Positions 29,478 to 39,421 are shown, counted from the stretch's first letter. The stretch: DNA of 56,125 nt from Clostridiales bacterium (GCA_015069625.1 SVIE01000002.1:1-56125), one strand, 5' to 3'. Made by a program: numbers and translations. Notes: generated by a model from the sequence alone, not told the origin.

Positions 29478-30633
29478 AATTAAAATTTCGGTTATTATTC
29501 CCGTTTATAATACGGTAGATTTTTTAGATACTTGTTTAGACAGTTTATTCTTGCAAAAGTATAAAAACGTTGAATACGTTATCGTTGACGACGGTTCAAC
29601 CGACGGTTCTTTAGAACTTTGTCAAAAATATGCGGCAAAAGATGAAAGATTCGTTGTTTTCTCTAAGGAAAACGGTGGACCATCTAGCGCAAGAAATTTG
29701 GCGCTTGAAAAGGCAAGGGGCGAATACATAACGTTCGTTGACTCTGACGACTTTATCGCTACCGACGCTTATGAAAAAATTGATGCGCTTTTAACTAAAC
29801 ACGGCAATCCCGACGTGCTTGTTTTCGGTGCTAACTTAGTGCCGGAATATGCAAAACAAGGCATGTACGATTTAGTCGCAACGAGAGACGTTGTTTATGA
29901 AAGTTTCACCCCAGATGCACTCTTAAAAGAAGTTGGGGCAAGACCGTTTTTGTGGTTGCAAGTTGTTAAACGTGATTTAATCGTTAAAAATGACATCAAA
30001 ATGGATGAAACCATTGACTTAGGCGAAGATCAGTTGTTCCAAATGGAATTCTTCCCGTTTGCAAATAAGATTGTTTTCGTTTCGGATAAATTCTATTATT
30101 ATCGTTGGTTGCGTGATAATTCGCTTATGAAAAAATATGGCGAAAACGCAACGAAAAAGTTGCTAGCGCACGTTAATTTAATAGATAAAGTTTTCTGTGC
30201 AATTTTCACGGACAAATATTCTGAAGAATTGAAAAATAGAATTTTATCGTGGTCAATTTTCTTTATGTGGGGCGATTTAATTGAAATGCTTGAAGCAAAT
30301 CAAGTTAAAATTGCAAGCGCATTAGTTAAAGTTTGGGAAAAACACAACTGCAATTCTCAATACGACAATTTAGACGTTTGGGGCAAGTTGAGATACAACC
30401 AAATTACTTTAATGGGTATTGAAGATAAAGACAAAAAGATTGAAGAATATAAAAAAGAAATTGCTAAAATTAAAGAAGAAGTAGAAGCGTTAAAGAAGAA
30501 ACCAGAATATAAGAAGATTCTTAAACAGCAAAGAAAGGAAAATAAACTTTGTCATAAGGGTTGGGAATATTTGAAAACGCACGGATTAATTAGAACGCTT
30601 AAAAAAGTTAAAAACAAGTTAAAGTACAAATAA
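29467..30633 (+). CDS. Glycosyltransferase family 2
   Basis: KISVIIPVYNTVDFLDTCLDSLF...IVDDGSTDGSLELC; FVDSDDFI; overlaps previous stop. Confidence 0.93.
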   Translation: MENKIKISVIIPVYNTVDFLDTCLDSLFLQKYKNVEYVIVDDGSTDGSLELCQKYAAKDERFVVFSKENGGPSSARNLALEKARGEYITFVDSDDFIATDAYEKIDALLTKHGNPDVLVFGANLVPEYAKQGMYDLVATRDVVYESFTPDALLKEVGARPFLWLQVVKRDLIVKNDIKMDETIDLGEDQLFQMEFFPFANKIVFVSDKFYYYRWLRDNSLMKKYGENATKKLLAHVNLIDKVFCAIFTDKYSEELKNRILSWSIFFMWGDLIEMLEANQVKIASALVKVWEKHNCNSQYDNLDVWGKLRYNQITLMGIEDKDKKIEEYKKEIAKIKEEVEALKKKPEYKKILKQQRKENKLCHKGWEYLKTHGLIRTLKKVKNKLKYK

Positions 30634-30654
30634 GATAGAGAAAATTATCCTATT

Positions 30655-30690
30655 AAAACAGCACTCACCAAACGTGGGTGTTGTTTTATT
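30655..30690 (+). terminator. Intrinsic terminator
   Basis: AAAACAGCACTCACC-aaac-GTGGGTGTTGTTTTATTTT (with mismatches). Confidence 0.65.
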
Positions 30691-30780
30691 TTATCCTAGA
30701 TTGTAAAGTAAAAAAATATTCATTGACAAACGAAGTTTGTACATACTATAATAGACGTATCAGTTAAGATAGGTAAAAAA

Positions 30781-32178
30781 ATGATTTTAACACAAAAATA
30801 TCCTTTTATAAACGCAATAAGAAGTGCATTAGAGAGCATCTATCTAGTTCCGATTATGTTTTTAATCGGTTCTATTTGTTGGTGGTTTTCTTTGTCGTTA
30901 GTGTCGGTTGCGGTTTTTGCAGGTGTTGCCGTGTTAATCTTTTTATTCTGCAAAAACGTTAATAACTTTTTTGCGCTTCTATTTTACGTGTCCTTTTTTA
31001 TTAAAAATATTTATGTTGGGAATACCAACTGGATAGGTTATATAGTTAGTATCGCTATTGCAGTTGTCTTTATTTTTGCGTTTGCAATCAAGATGATAAT
31101 AGTCGAAAAAATCAGCCTTAAAGATAGCAAAATGGCTATCGCAATCATTTTGTCGTCGGTGGCGTTTTTGCTTGGCGGGGTTATCGGTAGATTTGATATT
31201 TTAGTGTTTGCTATCACGCTTGGGCTTAGTTTGGCAACCTTTGTTATATACTTAATCGCAAGGCATAGAACGTGCGAATTAACAAAATATTTTGCTAAAC
31301 TTTTCATGATAGGTGGCGTATTTTTGATAATTAACATTTTAGCGCACAGACTATCGTTAACAGGTTCTATCTTTATAGGTAAGCCACAGGGCGAGTTGTT
31401 TTTCTTTTCTTCGCAAACGCTAAACACCGCTGCAATTTATATAATGCTTGCAATTGGTGGCTGTTACTTTTTTGGTGCGGGAAAGAAGTGGGACGTGTTA
31501 TGGTTTTTACTTTCCGTTTTCTTTTACGGGGCGGTAATATTAACTTCTTGTAGAGCGGCGATATTAGTTGCTTCGCTAGTTATAATAGCAATCTTCGTGT
31601 TATTTATAGTGCAGTCTAAACGTAGACTTAATTTTCTTTGGTTAACGCTTGCTTTGGCGTTATGCTTGGGCGTTGTGCTAATAGTATTTAGGGGGCAAGT
31701 GGGCAAACTTATTGCTATGATAGGCGAGAAGTTAAACAGCGGACTAAACGGCAGAGATGAACTGTGGCCGTGGTGTATTGAAATGTTCAAAAAATACCCT
31801 GTATTTGGTTTTGGGTTTGTTGCAGACGAGCCCGTTCCGTCGTTAAGCCACAACACAACGGTTGCACTTGCGCATAACACTCCGTTACAATGGTTAACGT
31901 CGCTTGGGATAATCGGAACGCTCGTTATGTGTTATTTCTATTTTGTAAAGTACAAAATAGTTTTCAAGGGCGCATCACTAAATAAGTGTTTTTTGATAAT
32001 TTCCATTTTAGCGATAGAGTTAATAGGTATGTTTGACCAAACGCCGTCTATGGATATCTTTATGTATATTCTAGCCGTGGTTCTAATTGCTTGTTGCGAA
32101 AGACCAAAAAAACAATATAAAATGGTAAAAACGTATAAAAAAGCGGTTTGGAAAACCCCTTTGCATATGCATAAGTAA
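30781..32178 (+). CDS. O-antigen ligase/polymerase-like (Wzy-like) membrane protein
   Basis: Polytopic; large loop GLNGRDELWPWCIEMFKKYPVFGFGF...LSHNTTVALAHNTPLQWLTSLGIIG typical of the O-antigen ligase family. Confidence 0.8.
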   Translation: MILTQKYPFINAIRSALESIYLVPIMFLIGSICWWFSLSLVSVAVFAGVAVLIFLFCKNVNNFFALLFYVSFFIKNIYVGNTNWIGYIVSIAIAVVFIFAFAIKMIIVEKISLKDSKMAIAIILSSVAFLLGGVIGRFDILVFAITLGLSLATFVIYLIARHRTCELTKYFAKLFMIGGVFLIINILAHRLSLTGSIFIGKPQGELFFFSSQTLNTAAIYIMLAIGGCYFFGAGKKWDVLWFLLSVFFYGAVILTSCRAAILVASLVIIAIFVLFIVQSKRRLNFLWLTLALALCLGVVLIVFRGQVGKLIAMIGEKLNSGLNGRDELWPWCIEMFKKYPVFGFGFVADEPVPSLSHNTTVALAHNTPLQWLTSLGIIGTLVMCYFYFVKYKIVFKGASLNKCFLIISILAIELIGMFDQTPSMDIFMYILAVVLIACCERPKKQYKMVKTYKKAVWKTPLHMHK

Positions 32179-32180
32179 TA

Positions 32181-32210
32181 AAAAGTCAGCAATAAAAGTT
32201 GCTGGCTTTT
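32181..32210 (+). terminator. Intrinsic terminator
   Basis: AAAAGTCAGCAataaaagtTGCTGGCTTTT. Confidence 0.75.
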
Positions 32211-32333
32211 AGTTTTTATTCAAAATATAATCCTAATAATTTTTTTAATTGATAAATTGTGTGAAATATCGCTTGATTTATGCACATACTACGTATGCGA
32301 AAGGTGCTAATGGCGGAAAATGTCGAAAAACAG

Positions 32334-32362
32334 TTGTTTTTACGAATTGTGTATGCTATAAT
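32334..32362 (+). promoter_or_regulatory. Sigma-A promoter upstream of the sugar transferase
   Basis: TTGTTT (32334-32339), 17 nt, TATAAT (32357-32362); 5' UTR palindrome CTATGCacgtgtacGCATAG at 32392-32411. Confidence 0.7.
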
Positions 32363-32456
32363 ATAAAATACCTTTAATATATAATGGTGTACTATGCACG
32401 TGTACGCATAGTGGAAAAAACTAGAAATTTTGTAGATTTTACTTGGTAGAAGAATT

Positions 32457-33143
32457 ATGGAAGTACAGAACAATAAGGGGCTTATAATAGATTATATTCC
32501 AAAGAAACGGGGCGGAAAAGTCTATGCTTTTTTCAAAAGGCTTTTTGATATTTGTGCGTCCTTTTTGGGATTAGTCGTTTTATCTCCTGTTTTGCTTATA
32601 ATATTTATTGCCGCAGTTATTGCAACCGGTGGGCATGGTACGTATATAGACAAGCGTATCGGTAAAAACGGCAAAGAAATAGGCGTGTTGAAATTCCGCA
32701 CAATGATTAAAGGCGCAAACGAACACCCCGAAGCATATTTGAATTTAGAACAACAAAGAGAATATGAAGAAGAACGCAGGGTAGAAGACGATCCTAGGGT
32801 TACAAAGTTTGGTAAGTTTTTAAGAAAAACGGCTATTGACGAACTTCCTCAATTATTTAATATCCTTATCGGACAAATGAGTTTTGTTGGACCTAGAGCG
32901 GTAACAATGGGGGAAGTTGAAAAGAACTTTTCACCAGAACAAGCCAAATTATTACTTTCCGTTAGACCTGGGTTAACAAGCAGTTGGCGTGCATACGGTA
33001 AGCATAGTGCTTATTACACGAACGGTGGCCGTCAACGTTTAGAACTTGAATATTTAGAACGCAGAAGTTTTAGTAGGGATTTGAAAATTATATTTTCCAC
33101 CTTTTCTAGTGTATTAACAGATAAGGATGCTAAAAGAAGATAA
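32457..33143 (+). CDS. Polyprenyl-phosphate hexose-1-phosphate transferase (bacterial sugar transferase)
   Basis: KRLFDICASFLGLVVLSPVLLI...KFRTMI...LRKTAIDELPQLFNILIGQMSFVGPRA. Confidence 0.93.
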   Translation: MEVQNNKGLIIDYIPKKRGGKVYAFFKRLFDICASFLGLVVLSPVLLIIFIAAVIATGGHGTYIDKRIGKNGKEIGVLKFRTMIKGANEHPEAYLNLEQQREYEEERRVEDDPRVTKFGKFLRKTAIDELPQLFNILIGQMSFVGPRAVTMGEVEKNFSPEQAKLLLSVRPGLTSSWRAYGKHSAYYTNGGRQRLELEYLERRSFSRDLKIIFSTFSSVLTDKDAKRR

Positions 33144-33148
33144 ATAAA

Positions 33149-35221
33149 ATGGAACGAATAGCGGTAGTTTTAGGCAAAATGAATAGCGGTGGGATTGAAA
33201 GCGTGGTTATGGATTACTACGCTAATCTCGACTATTCTCGTTATCAATTTGATTTTTTCGTTCAAGAAGATTCGGATAATATCGCCTATTCTATGATAAC
33301 CGCTCGTGGTGGCAGGGTGTTTTTGCTACCGTCGTTAAAAAAGATTTGCAAGTTCAATAAGGTGCTTAAAAAATATCTTATTGACGGTGAATATAAAATA
33401 ATGCACGTTCACCAAAACACTCTTTCGGTTTTTGCTTTAAGGGTGGGCAAAAAAGCGGGCGTGCCTATAAGAATAAGTCATAATCATTCCACTTCAAATA
33501 AAAAAGAAGTGGTAAGACACTTAACAAAAGTTATTTTACGTCCTTTTGCAAACAAGTTTGCAACCGAGCGTTGTGCGTGTAGTGAACACGCTGGCAAATG
33601 GCTGTTCGGTAATAAACAATTCAAAAAAGGCAACGTTAAAATTATTAATAATGCTATTGACGTTGATAAATTTAAGTTTAATCAAACCGCTCGTGATGAA
33701 ATTAGAAATGAGTGGGGGTATAGCAACGAATTAGTTATCGGAAACGTTGGTAGATTTATGCCACAGAAAAACCAAAAGTTTTTAATCGACGTGTTTAAGG
33801 AATGCGAAAAGATAAATAGTGACACTCGGTTGGTTTTAGTGGGGGATGGAAAACTAAAAAACAAATTAGTCAAAAGAGTTAAAAAGTATAATCTTACCGA
33901 TAAAGTTAAGTTTGTAAACCCACGTGTCGACGTGGAAAAATTATATAGTGCGTTTGATTGTTTGGCGTTGCCTAGTATTTATGAAGGGCTTGGAAGGGTG
34001 GCTATTGAAGCGCAAGCGTGCGGGCTTAACTGCTTGTGTTCAACGCACGTTCCTAGGTGTGTTAAAGTAACGTCTTTGGTGGACTTCTTGCCGATAAAGA
34101 ACAAGAAAGCATGGGCGGTACGTTTGCTAACGGCAAGTTCTAACAGGAATAAAGATTACGCTAACGCAATTAAAGACGGCGGATATGAAATAAAAGACCA
34201 AGCAAATCAACTTGCTTTGTGGTATGATGAAATATTCGCAAAACACGGCATAGAAAAGCAAACTGAAAGTGTGGAACAAAAACCGCTTATTAGCATATTA
34301 GTTGCTGTTTATAACGTTGAAAAGTATCTTGTTCAATGTCTAAATAGTGCGTTAAATCAAACTTATCCTAATATCCAAGTTGTGATAATTGATGATGGTT
34401 CAGTTGATAAAAGTCAAGAGATTTGCAACCGTTATTCGCTAGATAAAAGGGTAAAACTTATTAGACAAGAAAACCAAGGACTTGCGGAAGTGCGAAACGT
34501 GGCGATTAAAAACGCTGACGGCAAATACGTTGCTTTTCTTGATGGTGATGATTTTATTTCACCATATTACGTTGAAAACTTATATAACGCACTTATTAAA
34601 ACGGGTGCAAGTATATCTAGTTGCAACTTCGTTAAGTTTTATAATGGAGATAATTTGCCAAGTTATCAAAAAGCGGTAGAGTATCGTGTTCTTGATAAGA
34701 AAGATTATCTTGGCGAAACGTTACTACAAAAAACCGAGTGGGGCGCATGGGGTAAACTTTATCTTAAAGAAACGGCTGAAAAATTACATTACCCCACGGG
34801 AAATAACTATGAAGATTTGGCTGTGTTTCCAACGCTTTTATCCGAAATCGATAACGTGTGTATGATTTCGGAAAAAGACTACGTATATAGGCAAAACGAC
34901 CAAAGCATTTTGCATAAACCGTTCAAGGAAAAGGATAAGGTTTACGTAGAGTTTATTAAAAATCTTGCTAAATACGTTGAAGAATATTATCCCGAGCATA
35001 AAAGCAAGACGGTATGTAGGGAATTTTCCGTTTATTGTCATTTGTTTTTGAGAATAAACAAAAAAGAAAATCCTAATGAATATAACGATTATTGGGGCAA
35101 GATAAAAGAATATAGACGGGTAGTGTTAAAAGAAAAGCATGCCCGCAAAAAGAATAAGATTGCATGTTTCGTGTCATATTTTGGAAAGTGGATTTTCAAA
35201 ACGGCATTTAAGTTGATTTAG
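33149..35221 (+). CDS. Two-domain glycosyltransferase (GT4-like N-terminus fused to GT2-like C-terminus)
   Basis: GT4-like: MNSGGIESVVMDYY...LPSIYEGLGRVAIEAQACG; GT2-like from ~aa 378: LISILVAVYNVEKYLVQCLNSAL...IDDGSVDKSQEI. Confidence 0.9.
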   Translation: MERIAVVLGKMNSGGIESVVMDYYANLDYSRYQFDFFVQEDSDNIAYSMITARGGRVFLLPSLKKICKFNKVLKKYLIDGEYKIMHVHQNTLSVFALRVGKKAGVPIRISHNHSTSNKKEVVRHLTKVILRPFANKFATERCACSEHAGKWLFGNKQFKKGNVKIINNAIDVDKFKFNQTARDEIRNEWGYSNELVIGNVGRFMPQKNQKFLIDVFKECEKINSDTRLVLVGDGKLKNKLVKRVKKYNLTDKVKFVNPRVDVEKLYSAFDCLALPSIYEGLGRVAIEAQACGLNCLCSTHVPRCVKVTSLVDFLPIKNKKAWAVRLLTASSNRNKDYANAIKDGGYEIKDQANQLALWYDEIFAKHGIEKQTESVEQKPLISILVAVYNVEKYLVQCLNSALNQTYPNIQVVIIDDGSVDKSQEICNRYSLDKRVKLIRQENQGLAEVRNVAIKNADGKYVAFLDGDDFISPYYVENLYNALIKTGASISSCNFVKFYNGDNLPSYQKAVEYRVLDKKDYLGETLLQKTEWGAWGKLYLKETAEKLHYPTGNNYEDLAVFPTLLSEIDNVCMISEKDYVYRQNDQSILHKPFKEKDKVYVEFIKNLAKYVEEYYPEHKSKTVCREFSVYCHLFLRINKKENPNEYNDYWGKIKEYRRVVLKEKHARKKNKIACFVSYFGKWIFKTAFKLI

Positions 35222-35272
35222 GCGATTAATCAATCATTATAAAGACTAGATGAAAAATAGAGGGATTGCATA

Positions 35273-36082
35273 ATGAAAAAATACAATGCTGACAAAATGC
35301 CATTAGCGCAGTACTGGTACGTATTAGAGTTAAACGTTAAAAAGAGCATTAAACAGCAATATAGAAATTCAACGCTCGGCGTAATTTGGACGGTGTTAAA
35401 CCCCCTTCTTAATATGCTTGTTATGGCGTTCGTTTTCTCTACGATATTTGGTCGTGGCAATATAAATATGGATTACGCTTGCTATCTTTTAGCAGGTAAT
35501 ATGATATTTGGTTTCATGAGGGGCGCAACAACAATGTCGCTCACTTGCGTGGTTGAAAATAGAGATTTGATGACTAAAACGAGAGTGCCTATTTCCACCT
35601 TTACTATGGCTAAGACGGTAACCGCATTAACGAATTTCGGCTTTTCTATGATTGCACTTATCTTGGTTATGGTTGTACAATATTGTAGGGGACAAGCGGT
35701 TGTGTTCGGGGTTAGTATGTTACTTGCGGTGCTTGTAGTTCCTGCATTGTTTATGTTCTCGTTAGGATTAGGATTTTTCCTTTCTACGATTTACGTTAGG
35801 TTCCGTGACGTTAAACACTTATACAGCGTATTTTTAACGCTTTGGATGTATGCAACGCCTATTTTTTATTCGTTGGATTTTATAAAGGACGATATTGTTA
35901 AAAAGGTTATAGGTATTAATCCTATGACGATTTACGTGGATATTTTCCGTAACGTATTTATTGCCGGCGGTGCTATGGATTGGATGCAACTATTAATAGG
36001 TTTTGCTTGGGGAATAGGTATGCTTTTAATTGGTTTGCTTGTTTTCCACAAGAGCAAAAATTCATTTGTTTTGCATATTTAA
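35273..36082 (+). CDS. Polysaccharide ABC transporter permease (Wzm/TagG-like)
   Basis: LELNVKKSIKQQYRNSTLGVIWTVLNPLLNMLVMAFVFSTIFGRG; ABC-2 type topology. Confidence 0.9.
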   Translation: MKKYNADKMPLAQYWYVLELNVKKSIKQQYRNSTLGVIWTVLNPLLNMLVMAFVFSTIFGRGNINMDYACYLLAGNMIFGFMRGATTMSLTCVVENRDLMTKTRVPISTFTMAKTVTALTNFGFSMIALILVMVVQYCRGQAVVFGVSMLLAVLVVPALFMFSLGLGFFLSTIYVRFRDVKHLYSVFLTLWMYATPIFYSLDFIKDDIVKKVIGINPMTIYVDIFRNVFIAGGAMDWMQLLIGFAWGIGMLLIGLLVFHKSKNSFVLHI

Positions 36083-36092
36083 GGAGAAGAAG

Positions 36093-37001
36093 ATGGCAGA
36101 TAAGGACAATAAAAATCTTAACACCGAACCTTCAAAGGCTCCGAAAAAGCATAGGTTAATTAAAGATTTGCAAGTGCAAACCGTTGCGCATATTGAAAAA
36201 ACGGCAGACGAAACCGTAAAGAATGGAAATATAGAAGTTGACGGGGATAATTTTACCAACAACCTTAACGTTTTAGTTTCGGTAAATAACGTTTCAATGC
36301 GCTTTAAGTTGCCAAGCGAAAGAGTGGATAACTTTAAAGAAGCGTTCATTAAAAAGATTAGCGGAAAACTCAAATACAAAGAATTTTGGGTTTTAAAAGA
36401 TGTTAATTTAATCCTTCGCCGTGGCGAATCGCTTGCGATTATCGGCAGAAACGGTGCGGGGAAAAGTACGCTATTAAGCCTTATTTCTGGCATCTATTAT
36501 CCTACGAAAGGAAATATTCAAGTCCGTGGTAAAATCGTGCCTTTGCTCCGTTTAGGTGCGGGCTTTGATTTGAATGCTACAGGGAAAGAAAACGTCTTTT
36601 TGAACGGTGCTATTTTAGGGTTTAACAAGAAACTTCTTGAAGAAAAATACAATGAAATAGTTGAGTTCTCTGAACTTAAAGATTTTATGAACGTGCCTAT
36701 TAAGAATTATTCGTCGGGTATGCTTGCCCGTTTGGGGTTTGCAATAGCCGTTTCCGTGCATCCCGATATTATGATTGTGGATGAAATTTTATCCGTCGGT
36801 GATGCGCCTTTCCAAAAGAAATGTGCTGACAAGATTGCCGAACTTCAAAAGGCGGGAACAACCTTCTTGCTCGTATCTCACAACATGACAAGAGTTAAGG
36901 CGTTGTGTCAACGGGCTATATGGATAAAGGACGGCGGGGTCGTGATGCAAGGCACGGCTAACGAAGTTGCGGATGCTTACTCAAAAGAATATTCAAAATA
37001 G
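36093..37001 (+). CDS. Polysaccharide ABC transporter ATPase (Wzt/TagH-like)
   Basis: Walker A GRNGAGKSTLL, signature NYSSGMLARL, Walker B IMIVDEIL; ATG 36093 after aaggagaag. Confidence 0.92.
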   Translation: MADKDNKNLNTEPSKAPKKHRLIKDLQVQTVAHIEKTADETVKNGNIEVDGDNFTNNLNVLVSVNNVSMRFKLPSERVDNFKEAFIKKISGKLKYKEFWVLKDVNLILRRGESLAIIGRNGAGKSTLLSLISGIYYPTKGNIQVRGKIVPLLRLGAGFDLNATGKENVFLNGAILGFNKKLLEEKYNEIVEFSELKDFMNVPIKNYSSGMLARLGFAIAVSVHPDIMIVDEILSVGDAPFQKKCADKIAELQKAGTTFLLVSHNMTRVKALCQRAIWIKDGGVVMQGTANEVADAYSKEYSK

Positions 37002-37089
37002 TTGGTGTTTTGAATTTATAAACTATACTTAAAAAACTCGTTGCTAATTCTTAGTGGTATAACAACTTTAAGAATTATAAGGAGAATAG

Positions 37090-38961
37090 ATGACGGAAAA
37101 ACTTTTTTCTATAACGTTATACACTGAGGGCGTATCTGCGCCCTCTAATATGTATTATAGGGTATGTGAGGGAGATGCTTGGTTTAACGACGGGCGTATT
37201 GCCTTCAAGAAGGGTGCAAGCGTTTGCTTTGACACCTTCTTTAATTGTTTTTCTTTTTCTAAATATAAGGCGTATACGGACGTTAAAGGGTTAGAAGTAG
37301 AACTTGAAGTTGAAGGCGAATTTCAAGTGGACGTATGCGTGCGCAGATTAAAAGCGCATTTTGAAAAAAAGTATAAATTAGGCGATTCGTTTGATGAAAC
37401 TCCGCTTGATTTTGATAAATATGCTACCGACGAGTTTTTATATAGCACGAAAGTTAAAGGGGATGGAAAAACAAGTTCAACGCTCCCGCTAGATATTGAA
37501 AGGCTAGAAGGAGATGGACTTATTTATTTTACGCTTACTTGTTCAAGCGAAAAGGGTGCGCTTATCGGCGGAAGATATAACGCTAAAACCGAGCCGATAA
37601 ATGAGCCGAAAATTGCTATTGGGATATGCACGTATAAGCGTGAAACGTTTGTTTTAAGCACACTTGCTAGAATAAAAAAGTTTTTAGAAGATAACGCCGA
37701 ATATAAAGATGCTTTCCGTGTGTTCGTTGTAGATAACGGCAAAACGCTTGGTAGTCTTGATGAATTTAACTTTGCAAGATTAATAGAGAATAAAAATCTT
37801 GGCGGTTCGGGTGGATTTGCTCGTGCAATAATGGAAATTAAAAAAAGTGGAGAGTTTTCGCACTTTTTATTAATGGACGACGATATTGTGCTAAATCCCG
37901 TCGCACTAGAAAAGGTGTACGGACTAATTGCTTATGCTAGCGACGTGAATAAACTAGCGATAGGCGGGGGAATGATGTTCCTTGAAAAAGCGAACTGTCA
38001 ATACGAATTCGGTGGCAGATGGGCAGGGTTAAACCTTGAACTTTTCAATAGGAACTATAACCTTAGTGATAAAACGTTCGTTGCGCTTAACGAGTGGCAA
38101 AACACCGCCGATTACAATGCGTGGTATTTTGCGTGCATGCCTATTTCTATAACGGAAAAGGGGTTACCACTCCCGCTTTTTATTAAATGCGACGACGTGG
38201 ATTATGGTTTTCGATGGGAAGGGGACTTCTTGACAATGAACGGTATTTCCGTTTGGCATGAAGATTTCGACCTTAAATATAGTGGTGAATTAGAATATTA
38301 CTTAAAAAGAAACGAAGTGATTATAAATGCGTTGTGGCGGTCTGATTTGGGCGGTTTTTTCCATGCGAAGAAACTTATACGTGCAATCGCTGCACAAATT
38401 GTTTCGCAAAGATATGAAGTGTGCGATTTAGTTTTTAAGGCGTTTAACGATTTTCTTAAAGGTCCAGACTTTTTATTAAGCACTAATGCGGAAGCGTTGC
38501 ATGCAGAACTAAGAAAGATGGCGCCAGAGCAGTATTCAGGCAAACAACTTCAAGCCATGGGGTATGACGTTGATAGGGAATACTGGCAAGCACCGAAAAA
38601 AGATAAAACTATTCGCAGAGTGTTAACTCTTAACGGATATTTAATCCCCAACTGTTTTTACGACAAGGACGAAGTGAAAAGGGGTAGGCTTATAAGACTT
38701 ACCAGAGTTAAGCCACGGTACTATTATAAGTCGGTGCTTACAATTCAGTACAATCGTGAAGTTGACAAGGGGCTTGTAACTGAACAAAAAAGGGGTAAAC
38801 TTTTTACCGTTGGATTTAAACTTCTTGGCATGTGTATTAAAATACTTTTCAAGTATAAAAAAGCAAGAAAACAATTCCAAGTAAAACGAGAAGAACTTAC
38901 AAGCTGGGCAACGTGGGAAAGGCTGTTGGAATTAGACAGTTCTAATAACGAAAAAGAATAG
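37090..38961 (+). CDS. Galactofuranosyltransferase GlfT2-like glycosyltransferase
   Basis: N-terminal beta-rich region then GICTYKRETFVLSTLARIKKFL...NLGGSGGFARAIME...HFLLMDDDIVLNP...FIKCDDVDYGFR; consistent with glf nearby. Confidence 0.85.
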   Translation: MTEKLFSITLYTEGVSAPSNMYYRVCEGDAWFNDGRIAFKKGASVCFDTFFNCFSFSKYKAYTDVKGLEVELEVEGEFQVDVCVRRLKAHFEKKYKLGDSFDETPLDFDKYATDEFLYSTKVKGDGKTSSTLPLDIERLEGDGLIYFTLTCSSEKGALIGGRYNAKTEPINEPKIAIGICTYKRETFVLSTLARIKKFLEDNAEYKDAFRVFVVDNGKTLGSLDEFNFARLIENKNLGGSGGFARAIMEIKKSGEFSHFLLMDDDIVLNPVALEKVYGLIAYASDVNKLAIGGGMMFLEKANCQYEFGGRWAGLNLELFNRNYNLSDKTFVALNEWQNTADYNAWYFACMPISITEKGLPLPLFIKCDDVDYGFRWEGDFLTMNGISVWHEDFDLKYSGELEYYLKRNEVIINALWRSDLGGFFHAKKLIRAIAAQIVSQRYEVCDLVFKAFNDFLKGPDFLLSTNAEALHAELRKMAPEQYSGKQLQAMGYDVDREYWQAPKKDKTIRRVLTLNGYLIPNCFYDKDEVKRGRLIRLTRVKPRYYYKSVLTIQYNREVDKGLVTEQKRGKLFTVGFKLLGMCIKILFKYKKARKQFQVKREELTSWATWERLLELDSSNNEKE

Positions 38962-38967
38962 AAAAAG

Positions 38968-38997
38968 AAAAGATGCAATTAAAATTGCATCTTTTTT
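38968..38997 (+). terminator. Intrinsic terminator
   Basis: AAAAGATGCAATT-aaa-ATTGCATCTTTTTT. Confidence 0.85.
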
Positions 38998-38999
38998 GT

Positions 39000-39126
39000 T
39001 GGTGCCGCTTCGTCGAAACACGCCACGGGGTAAACAAATTGCTTATGAGCAATTTGTAAACTTTTAAGGCGGTTTCTCCTCTTTCCAAAAAGTTCTGCGA
39101 TACTTTTTGGGAGCCCTAATAAAAAT
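39000..39126. repeat. Hairpin-rich noncoding element bounded by an orphan tRNA-Leu 3'-end copy
   Basis: TGGTGCCGCT at 39000-39009 repeats the tRNA-Leu 3' end at 39201-39210; hairpins ACAAATTGCTtatgAGCAATTTGT and CCAAAAAGTtctgcgatACTTTTTGG. Confidence 0.55.
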
Positions 39127-39200
39127 CCGTCCAACAGATAAACAAAAAAACGCAACGGGTGTTGCGTTAATTTGTTGCGATTTGATAAGTCGCCAAAGCA

Positions 39201-39287
39201 TGGTGCCGCTGGCCGGAGTCGAACCGGCACGGTATCACTACCACAGGATTTTGAGTCCAGCGCGTCTGCCAATTTCACCACAGCGGC
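39201..39287 (-). tRNA. tRNA-Leu (CAA)
   Basis: Reverse complement GCCGCTGTGGTGAAATTGGCAGACGCGCTGGACTCAAAATCCTGTGG...GGTTCGACTCCGGCCAGCGGCACCA; long variable arm. Confidence 0.92.
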
Positions 39288-39421
39288 GTAAATTTTTGTA
39301 AACCCTTGCAAATTATCTGTAATTTTGCTAAAATTATTATTAGTGTAAAATTACTCAATCGATATTGCTTAAAGATAATAGCACAAAAAATCAATTATGG
39401 CAAGCAATATAAGGAATTTTT

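Noticed and set aside
39107-39301. 64-aa plus-strand ORF
   Set aside because: Antisense to tRNA-Leu (MVPLAGVEPARYHYHRILSPARLP pattern); spurious.
38979-39311. 110-aa minus-strand ORF
   Set aside because: Translates through tRNA-Leu and the hairpin element (VKLADALDSKSCGSDTVPVRLRPAAP is translated tRNA); spurious.
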